A DNA stretch of 64,000 nucleotides from Cunninghamia lanceolata (GCA_027924645.1 BSBN01000888.1:18116501-18180500); one strand, 5' to 3'. Shown: positions 45,527-59,167, counted from the stretch's first letter. The notes: a model not told the origin generated them from the sequence alone. A program made the numbers and translations.

Positions 45527-46791
45527 TGTTAGATCTAGGGCACACAACTGAGAGGAGGGGTGAATCAGTTGTATAAAAACTTGCTTCTACTTCAAGCACT
45601 TGATTCTTCATTGTTAATTAATAGCATATCAATTAACCATTCACAAAATCAGAAAGCATAAACACTAGAGCAGATAAATATCAATGCATAGGACACCAAG
45701 ATTTCTGACGTGGAAAACCTGGTTAAGGGAAAAACCATGGGGTGATTAACCCAAGGATTATTCTCTATTATAAGAATAAGAAAAATGAATGGCACGTGCC
45801 AATTAGGGCTCACTGCCCGAGCACACTGTTCACAAGGAGGCACACTGCCTACAAAGAGACACACTATCTACAAGATCATAAGGATCACAACCTTGAACTG
45901 GAGAATGACATCTTCACCTTGTCTAGATCAGTTCCATTTAAGCCCAAGTCACACCTGCTCTACCTTTTCCTCTTTCTCTATACCACACTCATCCACTCCA
46001 CAACACACTCTTTGAAATGAACTCACAAACCTTTATTTATACAAGACATCGACTTAGGAACAATCATCTAAGTCGGCAATCAATCATAAGAACATTTGCA
46101 AGATGAATAACACATCCGGTCGGCCACCACAAGAACATTCACAGGATGAACTCATCTGGTCAGCTAGTCTGAACAAGAACTTCATCCGGAAGAATATCTT
46201 CAATTCTGGGCTCTACCACCAATGCGGACAAACAACACAACCTTAACATGATCTAAGAACCTTCACATGCCTGCCTGAATGACCAGGTACATCTGCACTT
46301 CCTCATCTGAAACTTCAAGAACATAGTCTATCACCACTGTCATACAGTAAGAGGTACTTCCAGACCTCCAAACCATAAACAAATCAAGATGACACATCGC
46401 AAGGACATCCCAAACACTCTGTCCAATCCACAGAATAGGACAATGCACTTCCAGATCTCACCAGACCTTTTTGTGGCACTCTGTCACTCCAGAGCATCTC
46501 CCAGAACCGGTTCTACTTGATCAATCACAACTTCTTCACATCTTCATGCGGACCTCTAAAATCTTAACTGGATCATCTCAAGACTCATATCTACAAACCC
46601 TCTAATCTGCATCCTCTGAATCTCAACCTATTGAGTACTTTTGCCTTCTTCTCATCACTGTTCTTCACCATTCCTGATTGAGACTAATTTTCTCAATATC
46701 CTCAGCACACAGCTCATCCAATCCTTTTTGTCAATGCAATATGAGTATGTTAACATTAATGACAACACCGGTTCACCTCATACTTGCAACA
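45527..46791 (-). repeat. 5' LTR of C1 (1265 bp)
   Basis: Direct copy of 39714-40989; TG...CA ends. It adjoins PPR sequence at 46792. Confidence 0.9.
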
Positions 46792-47660
46792 GGATAAGGT
46801 TGTGGAATCTAGTTTTAGACGTGCCAATTGCATTTTCTTGAAAGTTTGTAAAGCCTTTTTGTAAAAAACCATTTTGTGCATATCTTGCAATCATTGCATT
46901 AGAGGAGACAACATTTCTTTAAAGCATCATGTCAAACAGTTCACCTACCTTGTCTATACTTCCACACTTTGCATACATATCTCCTAGGGTAGTTGCGACT
47001 ACAGTGTATGTCAATATTCCCATATCCTTTATGCTTTGATGGATGTCCATACCCTATTCTGAAGATCCCATTTTGGCATAAACATGGATAATGTTGGCTA
47101 AGGTTGTAGAATTTGGCTTTACATCCGCTAATTACATTTTCTTGAAAATTTCTAAAGCATTTCTAAAAAAATCTATTTTGTTCTTATATCTTACAATCAT
47201 TGCATTCCATGAGATAGCATTTCTTTGAGGCATCATGTCAAACAGTTCACCTTTCTTGTCTATGCTTTATCACTTTGCATACATGTCTCATAGGGTAGAG
47301 CCAAGTACAACATCTAAAAAAAATTCCCATATCCTTTATGCTTTGATGGATGTTCATAGCATTTTTCGACGATCCCATATGGGCATAGACAAGGAGGATG
47401 CTAGCTTTGGTTTTACACCCACCATTTTGCATTTTCTTGAAAGTTTCTAAAGGCTTTTTCAAAAATCCATTTTGTGCATATCTTGCAATCATTGCATTCC
47501 ATGAGACAACATTTCTTTGAGGCATCATGTCAAATAGTTCACCTGCCTTGTCTATACTTCCAGACTTTGCATACATGTCTCCTAGGGTACTTGTAACTAC
47601 ATCTATGAAAATTCTTTTACCCTTTATTCTTTCATAGCTATCCATACCATAGAAGCAAAT
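46792..47660 (-). pseudogene. PPR-repeat sequence, middle part (three units)
   Basis: The minus strand includes FIDVVTSTLGDMYAKSGSID, AGELFDMMPQRNVVSWNAMI and ARYAQNGFLKKPLETFKKMQ, a plant PLS-class PPR array. Units repeat every ~292-305 bp (Met-Ile-Ala codons near 46887, 47192 and 47484), about the length of a P-L-S triplet. Each unit has its own frameshifts or stops. The best open stretch is 47247-47645. Known PLS proteins edit or process organellar RNA; this is a pseudogene. Confidence 0.85.
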
Positions 47661-47908
47661 AGTAAGTACAGTTCACAACAATAGTCTCCCTAACCTCTTG
47701 AAATACCTCTTAATTTTATAGCAGTGAAAAGCGTTTAGGAGAAAATTGTGTTGTCTCAACAATGTTTCATATTAATCATTTTTGTCATTAATATTTCCTA
47801 TAATGTTAACTACAGTGTTGTTGCCTATATTAATTGACCACAATGCCAGTAAGGATGCTACAAAACACCATAATGATAAAAAATGTATAGGTCAAAATAA
47901 TGCCAGAA
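47661..47908. other. Short intergenic stretch, nothing recognised
   Basis: AT-rich sequence between PPR sequence and element C2, with no motif seen. Confidence 0.4.
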
Positions 47909-47913
47909 TGCTA

Positions 47914-49123
47914 TGTTGGATTTAGGACAGACAACTAAGAGGGGGGGTTGAATCAGTTGTCCAAAACTTGCTTCCAATTCAACACTTAAATCCACTTTGT
48001 TATTCAGTAGCATAATAATCAATCAACCATGAAAACATAAAGCATTAACTCAAGAGCAGAAACACATCAACACATGAGACACCAATATTTTGACGTAGAA
48101 AACCCAGTTAAGGGAAAAACCACAAAGTGATTAACCCAAGATTGTATTCTCTGTTAGAAGAATAGAAAGAACAAAATGGCACATGCCAATTAGTGCTCAC
48201 TGCCTGAGCACACTGCTCACAAGAGGCCCACTACCTACTAGAGACACACTGTCTACAAAGTAACAAGTATCACAAACTTGAACTAGAGAATAGCATCTTT
48301 ACCATGCTTGAATCAGTTCCATTTAAGCCCAAAAACCTCTGCTTTGCCTTTTTCTCTCTTCCTCACTACCACACACTCATCCACACAAGTCACACTTTGG
48401 AATGATGTCACAATCCCTTATTTATACAAGGCATCAACTTAGGAATAATCATCTAAGTCAGCAAACACCTACAAGAACATCCGCAAGACTTGTAATACAT
48501 CCGATCGGCTAGTTACAGGAAGAACACCTTCATCTGATAGTTATTCTTTAAATGTGAACTCTAACTTCAATGTGAACCACCAACATGAATGGGACATAAT
48601 CTAAAGATCACCACAGCGTTTCCTAAATCACCAAGAACAACCACACTTCATCTACTTACTAGAATTCTTCTCTCCTTCATCTGGAACTTCAAGAACTTAG
48701 TCTGTCATCACTGTCACAAATGAATAGGTGCTTCCAGACCTTTAAACCACGAACCAATCAAGTTGACACTTTAGAAGGATGTCCTCAACACTCCCTCAAA
48801 TCCGTAGAATGGGATAATACATTTTTGGATCTCACTGGACCTATCTGTGTCACTCTGTCACCCTTGAACACCTGCAGGAACCGGTTCTACTTGAGCAGTC
48901 ATAACTTCTTCAGATCTTCATGCGGACCTTTGAAAACTTGACTGGATCATCTCAAGACTCATATCTAAAAACCCTTTGAACCGTAACTTCTAATCTACAC
49001 CTTAGCTGGGATCTCCACTTGACTATCTCCATTGCTCCTCTCTGCTCATCCAATCCTTCTCATTAATGCAACATGAGTATGTTGACATCAATGACAACAC
49101 CGGTTAGACCCATACTTGGAACA
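47914..49123 (-). repeat. 3' LTR of C2 (1210 bp)
   Basis: Pairs with 53655-54863. The polypurine tract follows at 49124-49135. Confidence 0.92.
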
Positions 49124-49135
49124 ATCTCCCCCTTT
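49124..49135 (-). other. Polypurine tract of C2
   Basis: Minus strand AAAGGGGGAGAT directly before the 3' LTR. Confidence 0.8.
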
Positions 49136-49446
49136 GTCATTGATGGCAACATACGATGTGAAAAACCATCAAGACAAGAACTTCTCCTTACTATCACAAC
49201 TCCCCCTATCAGCAACAACCATTCACATCTCATCTCTTCCTTTACTGCTCCCCTTTTGATCATCAACCACTTGTTTTTCACATGTCTTCTCTCCCCCTTT
49301 GACATCAATGGCAAAGGGCTCATACTTGCAACTCCAACACTTCAAAATCATACCAGCTACTCCCCTTGAGTAGTAGTTCCCCATCACCAATTCAGATCAC
49401 AAGATATGACTGTGATATCCTTCGGACTGATGCACATCAGTGCACC

Positions 49447-50990
49447 TTAGTTCATGACCAGAGGGGCAATAACCCCTAACTTCTCCCTGAGATACTCAAA
49501 AGAGTGCTTAGGAAGAGGTTTAGTAAAGATGTTTGCAATCCGATCCTTGGAAGGCACAAACTCCAGTCTGACTTCATTCTTGTTCACTTGCTCTCTCAGA
49601 AAGTGAAACTTGATAGATATATGCTTAGTCTTAGAATGCAACACCGGATTCTTAGATATATTTATTGCACTTGAATTATCACAGAAGATTGTGATAGGCT
49701 CCTCATACTCTACTTTAATATCTCTTAGCATCTACTTCATCTAAAAAACTTGAGTGCAACTAACTATTGTTGCAATGTATTCTACTTCAGTTGTAGATAT
49801 AGATATTGCCTCTTATTTCTTGCTTAGCCAAGAAACCAATCTCTTTACCAAAAATAATGCTCCACCTCTGGTACTCTTCCGGTCATCCACATCTCCTGTC
49901 TAATCTGCATCTGTATATGCATGAAGAGTGAAATCACAATCTCTAGGATGCCACAAACCATACTCAACTATCCCTTTTAGATATCTAAAAATCCTCTTGA
50001 TTGCCATTACATGAGATTCTCTAGGATCAACCTAGAATCTAGCAACAAGACCAATAGCCTGCATAATGTCTGGTCTAGTTTGAGTGAGATACAATAGTCC
50101 TCCAATCATTGACCTATACTTTATCTAATCAGCCTTAGGAGAATCATCATCTTTGCTCAATTTACATTCGGTTGCCATAGGAGTATGCATTGGTTTTGAG
50201 TCTTCCATCCCAAATTTCTTCAACAATTCTTTCACATATTTAGTCTGAGAAATGAAGATTTGTTTCTTTGTTTGAGTGATTTGTAGACCCAAGAAGAAAT
50301 TCATTTCACCAAGCATGGACATCTCAAACTCATTTTTCATTTGATTTGCAAAAGTTTTACACATGTTATCTCATCCTCCAAAAATGATATCATCAACAAA
50401 AACTTCAACAATCAAGATGTTTTCATGATCAATTTTGAAATACAAATTACTGTTAGCAGTACCTTTGTTGAAACCAATCTTCAAAAGATGCTTATCGAAC
50501 CTTTTAGACCAGGCTCTTGGGGCTTGCTTTAGTCCATACAAAGCTTTCTTCAACTTGCTGACCATATCACCATGATTAGACAATTGAAATCTATCTGGTT
50601 GCTCAATGTATACTTCTTCTTCCAAGTCACCATTCAGGAAGGAAGACTTGACATCCATCTGATATACTTTGAAGTCCTTGAAGGCAGCATAAGAAAGAAA
50701 TAATCTAACTACTTCATTTCTTGCCACTGAAGCAAAAGTTTCTTCAAAATCAACTCCTTCTATTTGAGAGTAATGCAGACCAATCTAGCCTTTTTTCTGA
50801 TTACATCATGAACTTCATTCAGTTTGTTCTAGAAGACCCATTTGGTTCCAATCACATTCTTGTCTCTAGGTTTGGGAACAAGATCCCAAGTGTGATTTTT
50901 CTCAATTTGCATTAGCTCTTCCTCCATTGCTTTAGTCTAGTTTTCATCATTGCAAGCTTCATTTACTGTCTTAGGTTCAATCTTTGAAAT
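49447..50990 (-). pseudogene. Reverse transcriptase and RNase H of C2
   Basis: Minus-strand motifs: [50 protein letters not shown] (DD intact), MNFFLGLQITQTKK, then RNase H ending in KHISIKFHFLREQV and IANIFTKPLP. It keeps the base missing in C1 near the PDRFQLSNH segment. Stops near 50128, 50370 and 49732 break the frame. Confidence 0.9.
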
Positions 50991-51039
50991 CAGACAATAC
51001 TCATCTGAGTCTTGAGTAATTCTTCTTGTTTGCACACCT

Positions 51040-52500
51040 TTTCTTTTATCACCTATGATCTGATCTTCAAAGTGGTTCAGCCTTACACACCTGGGAACTT
51101 TGGGAGTTTCCTACACTTCTAATTCTTGATCAGGCTCATTATGACTCATCTCTTCTCCCTGAATTACCAGATCTATTTGATTCTAAATACCAGAAGGAGT
51201 TTGGACACCATTCTGATCATCTTCATCATATTAATGAAACCTTGAAGGTTTCTCAATTCCTTCATCAACCTTCACATTTGTAGTTTCTATCATCTTTCTC
51301 AATCTCTTATTATAACACCGGTATGCTTTGCTTTGAGTGGAGTAACCCAAGAATATTTCTTCATCACTTCTAGCATCAAACTTGCCTAGATCTTCATCTC
51401 TTTTAATGTAACATTTGCTACCAAAGACTCTGAAATACCTCACAGTAGGAGTGATGCAAAACCAAAGTTCATAAGGAGTCTTACCGGTATTGCTTCTAAT
51501 TTGAACTCGATTGAGAGTATAGACTACAGTGCTGACAGCTTCTCTCTAAAACATTTGAGGAACATTTTCTTCCATCATCATTGTCCTAGATGCTTCCTTG
51601 ATGGTCCGGTTCTTTCTCTCCACTACTCCATTCTACTGTGGAGTCGTAGGAGCAGACAACTGTCTCTTTATTCCATGCTTCTCACAAAAATCTATGAACT
51701 CACTAGATGTGAATTCACCACCTCTATCAGACCTTAGACATTTCAATTTTAATCCAATTTCATTCTCTACTATAGCTTTGAAAATTTTAAACTTCTCAAA
51801 AGCTTCTGATTTCTCTTTCAGAAAGGTAACCCACATCATCTGGGAATGGTCATCAATTAATAACATGAAATATCTATCACCTTGCACACTCTTGATTCTT
51901 GTTGGACCACATAGATTAGTATGAACTAAGTCCAATAATTTGGTAGAAAATTGATCCTTGCTTTTGAATGAGATTCTACTTTGTTTCCCCAACTGACATT
52001 CTTTGCACAAACTATTTATAGGTTTTACCAATTTTGGAAGATCTCTTATAGCTTGAGTATTGCTTATCTTGATGATATTATCAAAATTCACATGACACAT
52101 CCTTCTATGCAATAACCAACTCTGATCAACTTGTACAAACAGACAACTTTTACCAGTACCAACCAAATGAAAGATATTACCTTTTATTTGAGTACCGGAT
52201 GCAATCTTTGTTCTTGAACTTTCAAAGATCCTGCATTTTCCATTCTTGAACCAGAGATCGTAGCCTTTGTCCACCAACTATCCAACACTGAGAAGAATGT
52301 GCTTCAATCCTTCAACATATAGTACATTACCAGTTTTGTTCTTTCCATCAAAAGAAATAGTTCCCCTACCTCTGATTCTACCAACAGAATTATCACCAAA
52401 CTTTACCACTCCTCCTTCATACCTTTCCAAATCTAAGAACTTATTTTTGTCACTTGTCATATGGTGAGAACATCCATTGTCAATGACCCAATCATCCTTT
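51040..52500 (-). pseudogene. Protease and integrase of C2
   Basis: The protease site reads DDWVIDNGCSHHMTSDKNKF (Asn in place of Ser/Thr). Integrase has LLHRRMCHVNFDNI (Trp of the usual LWHRR lost), CKECQLGK, HTNLCG (Asn where the first catalytic Asp is expected; C1 has HTDLC), MLLIDDHSQMMWVTFLKEKS, CLRSDRGGEF and FRVFGSKCYIKRDEDLGKFD. The loss of the first Asp means the integrase would be inactive even without the stops. Confidence 0.85.
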
Positions 52501-53597
52501 TCTTCAACTTGGGCAGCCAGAGCTCTTTCTACAACTTTATGAATGACAGATTCAGAGGGCAGTAGATCTTCTTCCTTGATGGCAATAAACACCCATTCAC
52601 TTCCAGATTTGTTTCCTATTTCTGATTCATCATCTGTTACTCCTTCATTATTATCTTCTTCATGAACACAATAACAATTCTTTTGGAACCTTGATCTGTT
52701 AGGATTTGGCCTTTAAAATCTTTCCAAACACCTTGAGGCAAAATGACCAATCTTATTGCAATTAAAACACTTAAAGGGTAATTTTCCTTCATACTTAGTG
52801 GATCCTCTTGGCAGTCTCTTTGCAAAGAGGGCTTCAAGTTGAGTTGTTTCTTCTTCTTCTTCTTCCATGTCTTTTCTTGCTTTTTCATACCATGATAGTT
52901 TCCTTGAAGAATTATGTCCTGGTTCAAACCTTTGTTGACCTTTTATAGAAGCACTAGCTCTAAATGCAGATTCAGTCTTCGAGGGTTCATCTCCAAACTC
53001 AGACATTTTAAATGTAGCCAATTTACTAGCCAATTTACCAGCCAATTGATCTCTTGTGACAGTTGTATGGGCTCTGAATTCTTAAATGGTAGAAACCTTG
53101 ATTTTATAAGAAGCAGGAAGGGATATGAGAATTTTGCCAACAATTTCATCTTCATCCAAGACTCCACTAGCATTTCTAATTCCACAAACAAGCTCATTTA
53201 ATCTTTGCATAAAAGTAGAGATATTCTCATCTTCTCTCATCTTCAGATTTTCAAATTTTCCTTTTAGACTTTGTAACCTTGCACATTTAACAAACTTGTC
53301 ACCTTCATGCAAAAGTTCCAGTTTTTCCTAAATCTCATAAGCAATTGGTAAGTCAACAACATTTGAGAGATCTGTATTAGATAATGTGCTTAGAAGAGCT
53401 TCTATAGTTTGTAGATTGGATTCAGCATCTGTGATTTCAGTTGCAGTTTTCAGACCACCCTGTGGAGGAGTATACTTTGTTGAAGCCATGGTCCAGTACT
53501 GTAGTCCCATACATCGCAAGTGATACTTCATGCGACTTTTCCAAAGATTAAAATTGGTCCCATCAAACTTTAGACTATCCTTCTTCTAGGATGACAT
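52501..53597 (-). pseudogene. gag of C2
   Basis: ATG 53597 begins MSS-stop-KKDSLKFDGTNFNLWK; the fourth codon is TAG where C1 has Tyr. Copia gag core LQSLKGKFENLKMREDENIS and ILISLPASYKIKVS; CCHC knuckle CFNCNKIGHFASRC near 52730-52775. A duplicated GKLASKLA-type stretch near 53020-53045 is absent from C1. Confidence 0.87.
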
Positions 53598-53640
53598 CCT
53601 GGATCTCCTCAAGCAGTTAAGCTCCTTTTAGAGGAACTTG

Positions 53641-53652
53641 GCTCTGATACCA
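53641..53652 (-). other. Primer-binding site of C2
   Basis: Minus strand TGGTATCAGAGC, two bases after the LTR; initiator tRNA-Met type. Confidence 0.9.
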
Positions 53653-53654
53653 AT

Positions 53655-54863
53655 TGTTGGATTCAGGACAGACAACTGAGAGGGAGGGTGAATCAATTGT
53701 CCAAAACTTGCTTCCAATTCAACACTTAAATCCACTTTGTTATTCAGTAGTATAATAATCAATCAACCATGAAAACATAAAGCATTAACTCAAGAGTAGA
53801 AACACATCAACACATGAGACACCAGGATTTTGACGTGGAAAAGCTAGTTAAGGGAAAAACCATGGGGCGATTAACCCAAGATTGTATTCTCTGTTAGAAG
53901 AATAGAAAGAACAAAATGGCGCATGCCAATTAGGGCTCACTACCTGAGCACACTGCTCACAAGAGGCCCATTGCCTACAAGAGACACACTGTCTACAAAG
54001 CAACAAGTATCACAAACTTGAACTGGAGAATAGCATCTTTACCATGCTTGAATCAGTTCCATTTAAGCCCAAAAACCTCTACTCTATCTTTCACTCTCTT
54101 CTTCGCTACCACACACTCATCCGCACAAGTCACACATTTGAATGACTTCACAATCCCTTATTTATACAAGGCATCGACTTTAGAATAATCATCTAAGTCA
54201 GCAAACACCTATAAGAACATCTTCAAGACATGTAATACATCTGGTTGGCCAGTCACAGGAAGAACACCTTCATCTGATGGTTATTCTTCAAATGCAAACT
54301 CTAAATTCGATGCAGACCACCAACATGAATGAGACACAATCTAAAAATCACCATAGCCTTTCCCAAATCACCAAGAACAACCACACTTCATCTGCTTGCT
54401 GGAATTCTTCTCTCCTTCATTTGAAACTTGAAGAACTCAGTCTGTCATCACTATCACAAAGGAATTGACGCTTCCAGACATTCAAACCATGAACCAATCA
54501 AGTTGACACTTTAGAAGGATGTCCTCAACACTCCCTCAAATCTGTAGAATGGGATAATACATTTCTAGATCTCACCGGATCTATGTGTGTCACTATGTCA
54601 CCTCTGAACACTTGCCGGAACCGGTTCTACTTGAGCGGCCATAACTTATTCAGATCTTCATGTGTACCTTTGAAAACTTGATTGGATCATCTCAAGACGC
54701 ATATCTAAAAACCCTTTGAACTGCAACCTCTAATCTACACCTTAGCTGGGATCTCCACTTCACTATCTCCATTTCTCCTCTCCTTTCATCCAATCCTTCT
54801 CATTAATGCAATATGAGTATGTTGACATCAATGACAAAACTGATTAGACCTATACTTGTGACA
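53655..54863 (-). repeat. 5' LTR of C2 (1209 bp)
   Basis: Pairs with 47914-49123 and is followed by TGCTA at 54864-54868. Confidence 0.92.
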
Positions 54864-54868
54864 TGCTA

Positions 54869-55222
54869 TTGATTAGTGATCATATGAAGATTACTAATCA
54901 CAAATGGATAGTTATGTCCAAGGACAATGATGACGACAACCATCTCAACTAGAACAACATTATTAATGAGTACTATGTAATTATGAAAATCACCAAACAA
55001 TTGCCTCAATACTAGACCTATTTTACAGATTAAATAATGACAACAATATCCATTGATAAGTACAAATGACAACACTAACATCTGTGATGGAATAATAATG
55101 ACAAGATAAAGGATAGCATAATCATTTAACTATTTTGTCTAGTAATGATTATGCGCATAAGTCATAAATAATGAAATAAGTGTTTGTTGTTGTCAAAGGT
55201 AAAAATGATTATCACTAATCAC
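54869..55222. mobile_element. Possible MITE (~350 bp) with short terminal inverted repeats
   Basis: The left end has TTGATTAGTGATCAT and the right end ATGATTATCACTAATCA, near-complementary over ~15 bp. The body is AT-rich and non-coding. C2 is inserted at its left edge. Similarity is limited to the ends, so the call is tentative. Confidence 0.35.
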
Positions 55223-55279
55223 AATAACAATATCAGAATATATCAGGATATATTGCAATATATCAAGATATTTTAAAGA

Positions 55280-56600
55280 TATATGCTTGTATGGTCCATA
55301 CCATATTCGAAAGGTCCTAATTTGGCATAGGTAGGGAGGATTCTTGCAAAGGTTATGGAGTTTGGCTTTACACGTGCCAATTGCATTTTCTTGAATGTTT
55401 ATAAAGCCTTTTAAAAAAATCCATTTTTTGCATATCATGCAATCATTGCATTCCATGAGATGGCATCTCATTGAGGTGTCATGCCAAACTATTCACATGA
55501 CTTATCTATGCTTCCACACTTTGCATACATGTCTACAAGGGTAGCTACAAATACAACATGTGGAAAAATTCCTATATCCTTTATGCTTTGATGGTTGTCT
55601 ATACCCTGCTATGAAGATCCCATTTTGGCATACGCAAAGAGGATGGTGGATAAGATTGTGGAATTGGATTTATATCCACCAATTACATTTGATTGAAAGT
55701 TTCTAAAGCCTTTTTGAAAAAAATCATTTTGTGCATATCTTTCAATCCTTGCATTCCATGAGACAACATTTTTTTCAGGCATCATGTCATATAGTTTATG
55801 TTTATTCTCCATGCTTCCACACTTTGCATAATGTATCCTAGGGCAGCTTTAACTGCATCATCTATCAAAATTCCCATATACTTTATTCTTTGATGGATGT
55901 CGATACCATGTTCTAAAGATCCCATATGTGAATAGACAAGGATGATGTTGGCTAAGATTGTGGAATGGATTTACACGCATGAATTGCACTTTCTTGAAAT
56001 TTTCTAAAGCCTTTTTGAAAAAATCCATGTTGTGCATATATCTTGCAATCATTGCATTCCACAAGACAACATTTCTTTGAGGCATCATGTCATAGTTCAC
56101 CTACCTATTCTATGCTTCATCAATTTGCATACATGTCTCATAGGACAGTTGCAACTACAACATTTGATGAAATTCTCATATCCTTTATGCTTTGATGGAT
56201 GTCCATACCATATTCTGAAGATCCCATATTAGCATAGACAAGGTGGATGCTAGCTAAGGTTGTGGAATTTGGCTTTACACCTGCCAATTACATTTTCTTG
56301 AGAATTTCTAAAGCCTTTTTGAAAAAATCCATTTTGTGCATATATCTTGCAATCATTACATTCCATGAGACAACATTTCTTTGAGGCATCATATCAAATA
56401 GTTCATTTTCCTTGTCTATGCTTCCACACTTTGGATGCATGACTTCTGGGGCAATTGCAACTTAAACATCTATCAAAATTCCTTTATGCTTTATTCTTTC
56501 ATTGTTGTGCATACCTTGTCGCAAATATCCTAATTTGGCATAGGTAGGGAGAATGCTTGCAATGGTTATAGAATTTCATTTTACACATGCGAATTTCATT
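55280..56600 (-). pseudogene. PPR-repeat sequence, upstream part (four units)
   Basis: Minus-strand units recur at ~303 bp (Met-Ile-Ala codons near 55440, 55743, 56046 and 56349). Motifs include YDMMPEKNVVSWNARIERYA, MMPQRNVVLWNAMIARYMHN and IHQSIKD-like sequence. Units are more alike than unrelated PPR repeats usually are, suggesting recent tandem duplication. All are broken by stops or frameshifts. This belongs with 46792-47660 and 39355-39600 in the order upstream to downstream on the minus strand. Confidence 0.82.
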
Positions 56601-56921
56601 TTATTGAAGGTTTGTATATCTCTTAATTTCGCATGGAAATGGATAAACTATGTTTTCATCTTATAATGGATAATGGATGTGTTCTTTGTACAATTTTCAA
56701 GAAATGTGAGGGCTAAAGTTACATTGCCTCATAAACTTTACCTTCTTGTCCTTAATCACCTTAAAGTAGTCTTGTTACCTCAAACTCATCAATTAGTGAG
56801 TGAAGTTAGCTACAATTTAGAATAGAAATTATGTAAATACATGTGATAACAACTCTTATAGATCTTATGAAAATTTCTCATTACCTACATTGACTGTACA
56901 TTTGTCTTTCTCTTGCAAAAG

Positions 56922-56964
<43 letters not shown>

Positions 56965-57137
56965 CATGATTCACATATCCTCATTTCATCTTCTATATAT
57001 GGTTGATATACTTTGTATTTCCTCATTTCACTTTTCTACATTTTCTTTACACCTTCCACTTTGCATACATGTCTATTAAGGCAATTGTAACTAAACCATC
57101 TCACAAAATTCCCATATCCCTTATGCTTTGATGGATG
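56601..57137. other. Intergenic stretch with GA microsatellite and a short PPR scrap
   Basis: (GA)n at 56925-56959. About 57040-57137 again resembles the PPR unit on the minus strand (TTTGCATACATGTCT, CTTTATGCTTTGATGGATGT) and is cut at the start of the inverted satellite. Confidence 0.6.
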
Positions 57138-59167
57138 TAATTAGAACACATTCCATACCTTGTGGGGTTGAATTGACTGTGCCAATGCATCAATGTGGGA
57201 AAGTCAATTCTAGGGGAGGTATCTTTTCATTGGCGAAGCCTCCTCATCATTATCAACTACATAAAACACAAACAATCATTCAAAAGCCCTAAGAAAAAAA
57301 AGGCATCAAACATTGTACCGACAATCTCGTCAAACCATGACACCTAGGAACATCTTCTTTGCATGTATAGGTGGATGTCAGGTTCACCTAAAAATACCTA
57401 CCTAAGTTTTTTTTAAATCAATTTTGTTTGCCTACAGTGGCAACGAACACATTGTTCCTAAATGCTTTATTTTCATGCAATAGAAAGGTGCTAGGAGTGA
57501 TATTCTGCATTCCACAGCTTGTGGAGCCAAACTAACTATACCAAAGCATAAGTCTGGATGGGTAAATGCTAGGGGAGGTCTCATTTCATGTGCCAAGTGT
57601 CATAGTCATTTAGGGCAGAAAGCTACCTGCAAAGTCACTTAAGATCCCTAAGAGCAAACTACCGCCAAACATTGAGGGAGTAGTTCTTTGAATTTGTGGC
57701 AGCTGGGAATTTTCCATTTAGACATACACGTGTGTATGGAGTATGTCCATAATAACCTCTCCTAGTTTATGTCAACTCCAACCTATTTGACCGTGTTGAA
57801 ATCAAATGGATTCGTGCAAAATGCTTTAGTTTGATTTAGTGGAAAGGTGCTAGGAGTGAGATTTTGCATTTCACACCTTGTGGGGCTGAATCGACTATGC
57901 CAATGCATTGGGGGTCGGTAGGTAAATGTTAGTGGAGGTCTTATTTCTTGTGCCAAGTGTCTCAGTCATTTGGGGTAGTAGGCTACCGGCAAAGTCACTT
58001 AAGATCCTAAGGGTAAAAAACTAAAAAACTTTGACGGAGTAGTTCTTAGAGTTCGTGGTATATGGGAGTATTTAATTTGGACCTATAGGTGTACATGGGG
58101 TCTGTCCACAATAACCTCTCCCAGTTTTAGTCAACTCCAATATGTTTGATCATGCAAAAATCAAATGCATTCTTGCAAAATGCTTTAGTTTCATACAACA
58201 CAAACTTGCGTAGAGCCATATTTTTATCCTGCTCATTATGGAGAGAAATAAACCATCCCAACACATTGGGGTGGATAGGTAAATTGTAGTGGATGTCTCA
58301 TTTCGATAGCCAAGTGTCACAATTGTTCTAGGCAGTAGGCTACTGACAAAGTCACTTATGTTCCCTAAGAGCAAAAAACCTACCAAACTTTGATGGAGTA
58401 GTTCTTATAATTCATGACAGCTGAGAATGTTTCATTCAAACCTAAAGTTGCATGTGGGGTCCATCCAATATAACCTCTCCTAGTTTTGATCAACTCTAAT
58501 AAGTTTGACCATACAGAAATCAAATGCATTCTTCCAAAATGCTTTTGTTTCATGTGGTGGAAAGGTGGAGTGAGATTTTGCATTACATAGCTTAGCAAGA
58601 CGAACTAGCTATGCCAACATGTCAAGGTGCGAAGTTAAATATTAGGGGAGGTCTCATATCACAAGAAACTATCTTAGTCATTTGGGGTGGCAAGCTACCA
58701 CCAAAGCCACTTAAGATCCTAGGAGCAAAAAGCTACCAAAATTTAATGTAGCAGTTCTCAAAATTTGTTGTAGTTAGAAATGTTCCGTTTAAACCTACAA
58801 GTGCATGTGGGGTCTTTCCACAATAACCTCTCTTAGTTTTTGTCAAATCTGATCCATTTGACCATGCTGAAATCAAATGCATTCTTGCAAAATGCTCTAG
58901 TTTCATACAACACAACCTTGCTAGGTGCCATATTTTTTGTTTTGCTCATCATGGGGCCAAACTGGCTGTACCAACACATTCAAGTGGATGGGTAAATTCT
59001 AGGGGAGGTCTTATTTTATGTGCCGAGTGTTGTAGTCATTCGGTGCATCAGGCTACTGACAAAGTCACTTAAGATCCCTAAGAGCAAAAAACTACCAAAC
59101 TTTGATGGAACATTTCTTAGAATTTGTCATAGTTGGGAATGTTCCATTTGGATGTACAAGTTCATGT

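Larger units (their letters stand above)
39714..46791 (-). mobile_element. Ty1/copia retrotransposon C1
   Basis: LTRs at 39714-40989 and 45527-46791 (TGTTAGATC...CTTGCAACA) flank a 4.5-kb internal region read on the minus strand as gag, protease, integrase, RT, RNase H. The primer-binding site matches initiator tRNA-Met (TGGTATCAGAGC) and the polypurine tract is AAAGGGGGAGAT. It lies in PPR sequence on both sides. No simple target duplication is visible, because the left side continues into a truncated second copy. Coding sequence carries stops and a frameshift. Confidence 0.9.
47914..54863 (-). mobile_element. Ty1/copia retrotransposon C2, complete with target duplication
   Basis: LTRs at 47914-49123 and 53655-54863 (TGTTGGATT...ACA), flanked by a perfect TGCTA duplication (47909-47913 and 54864-54868). 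Minus-strand domain order gag, protease, integrase, RT, RNase H; initiator-Met primer-binding site and AAAGGGGGAGAT polypurine tract. It belongs to the same family as C1, with clearly different LTR sequence. LTR copies differ at about 16 of the first 240 positions, so the insertion is older than B. Confidence 0.93.
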
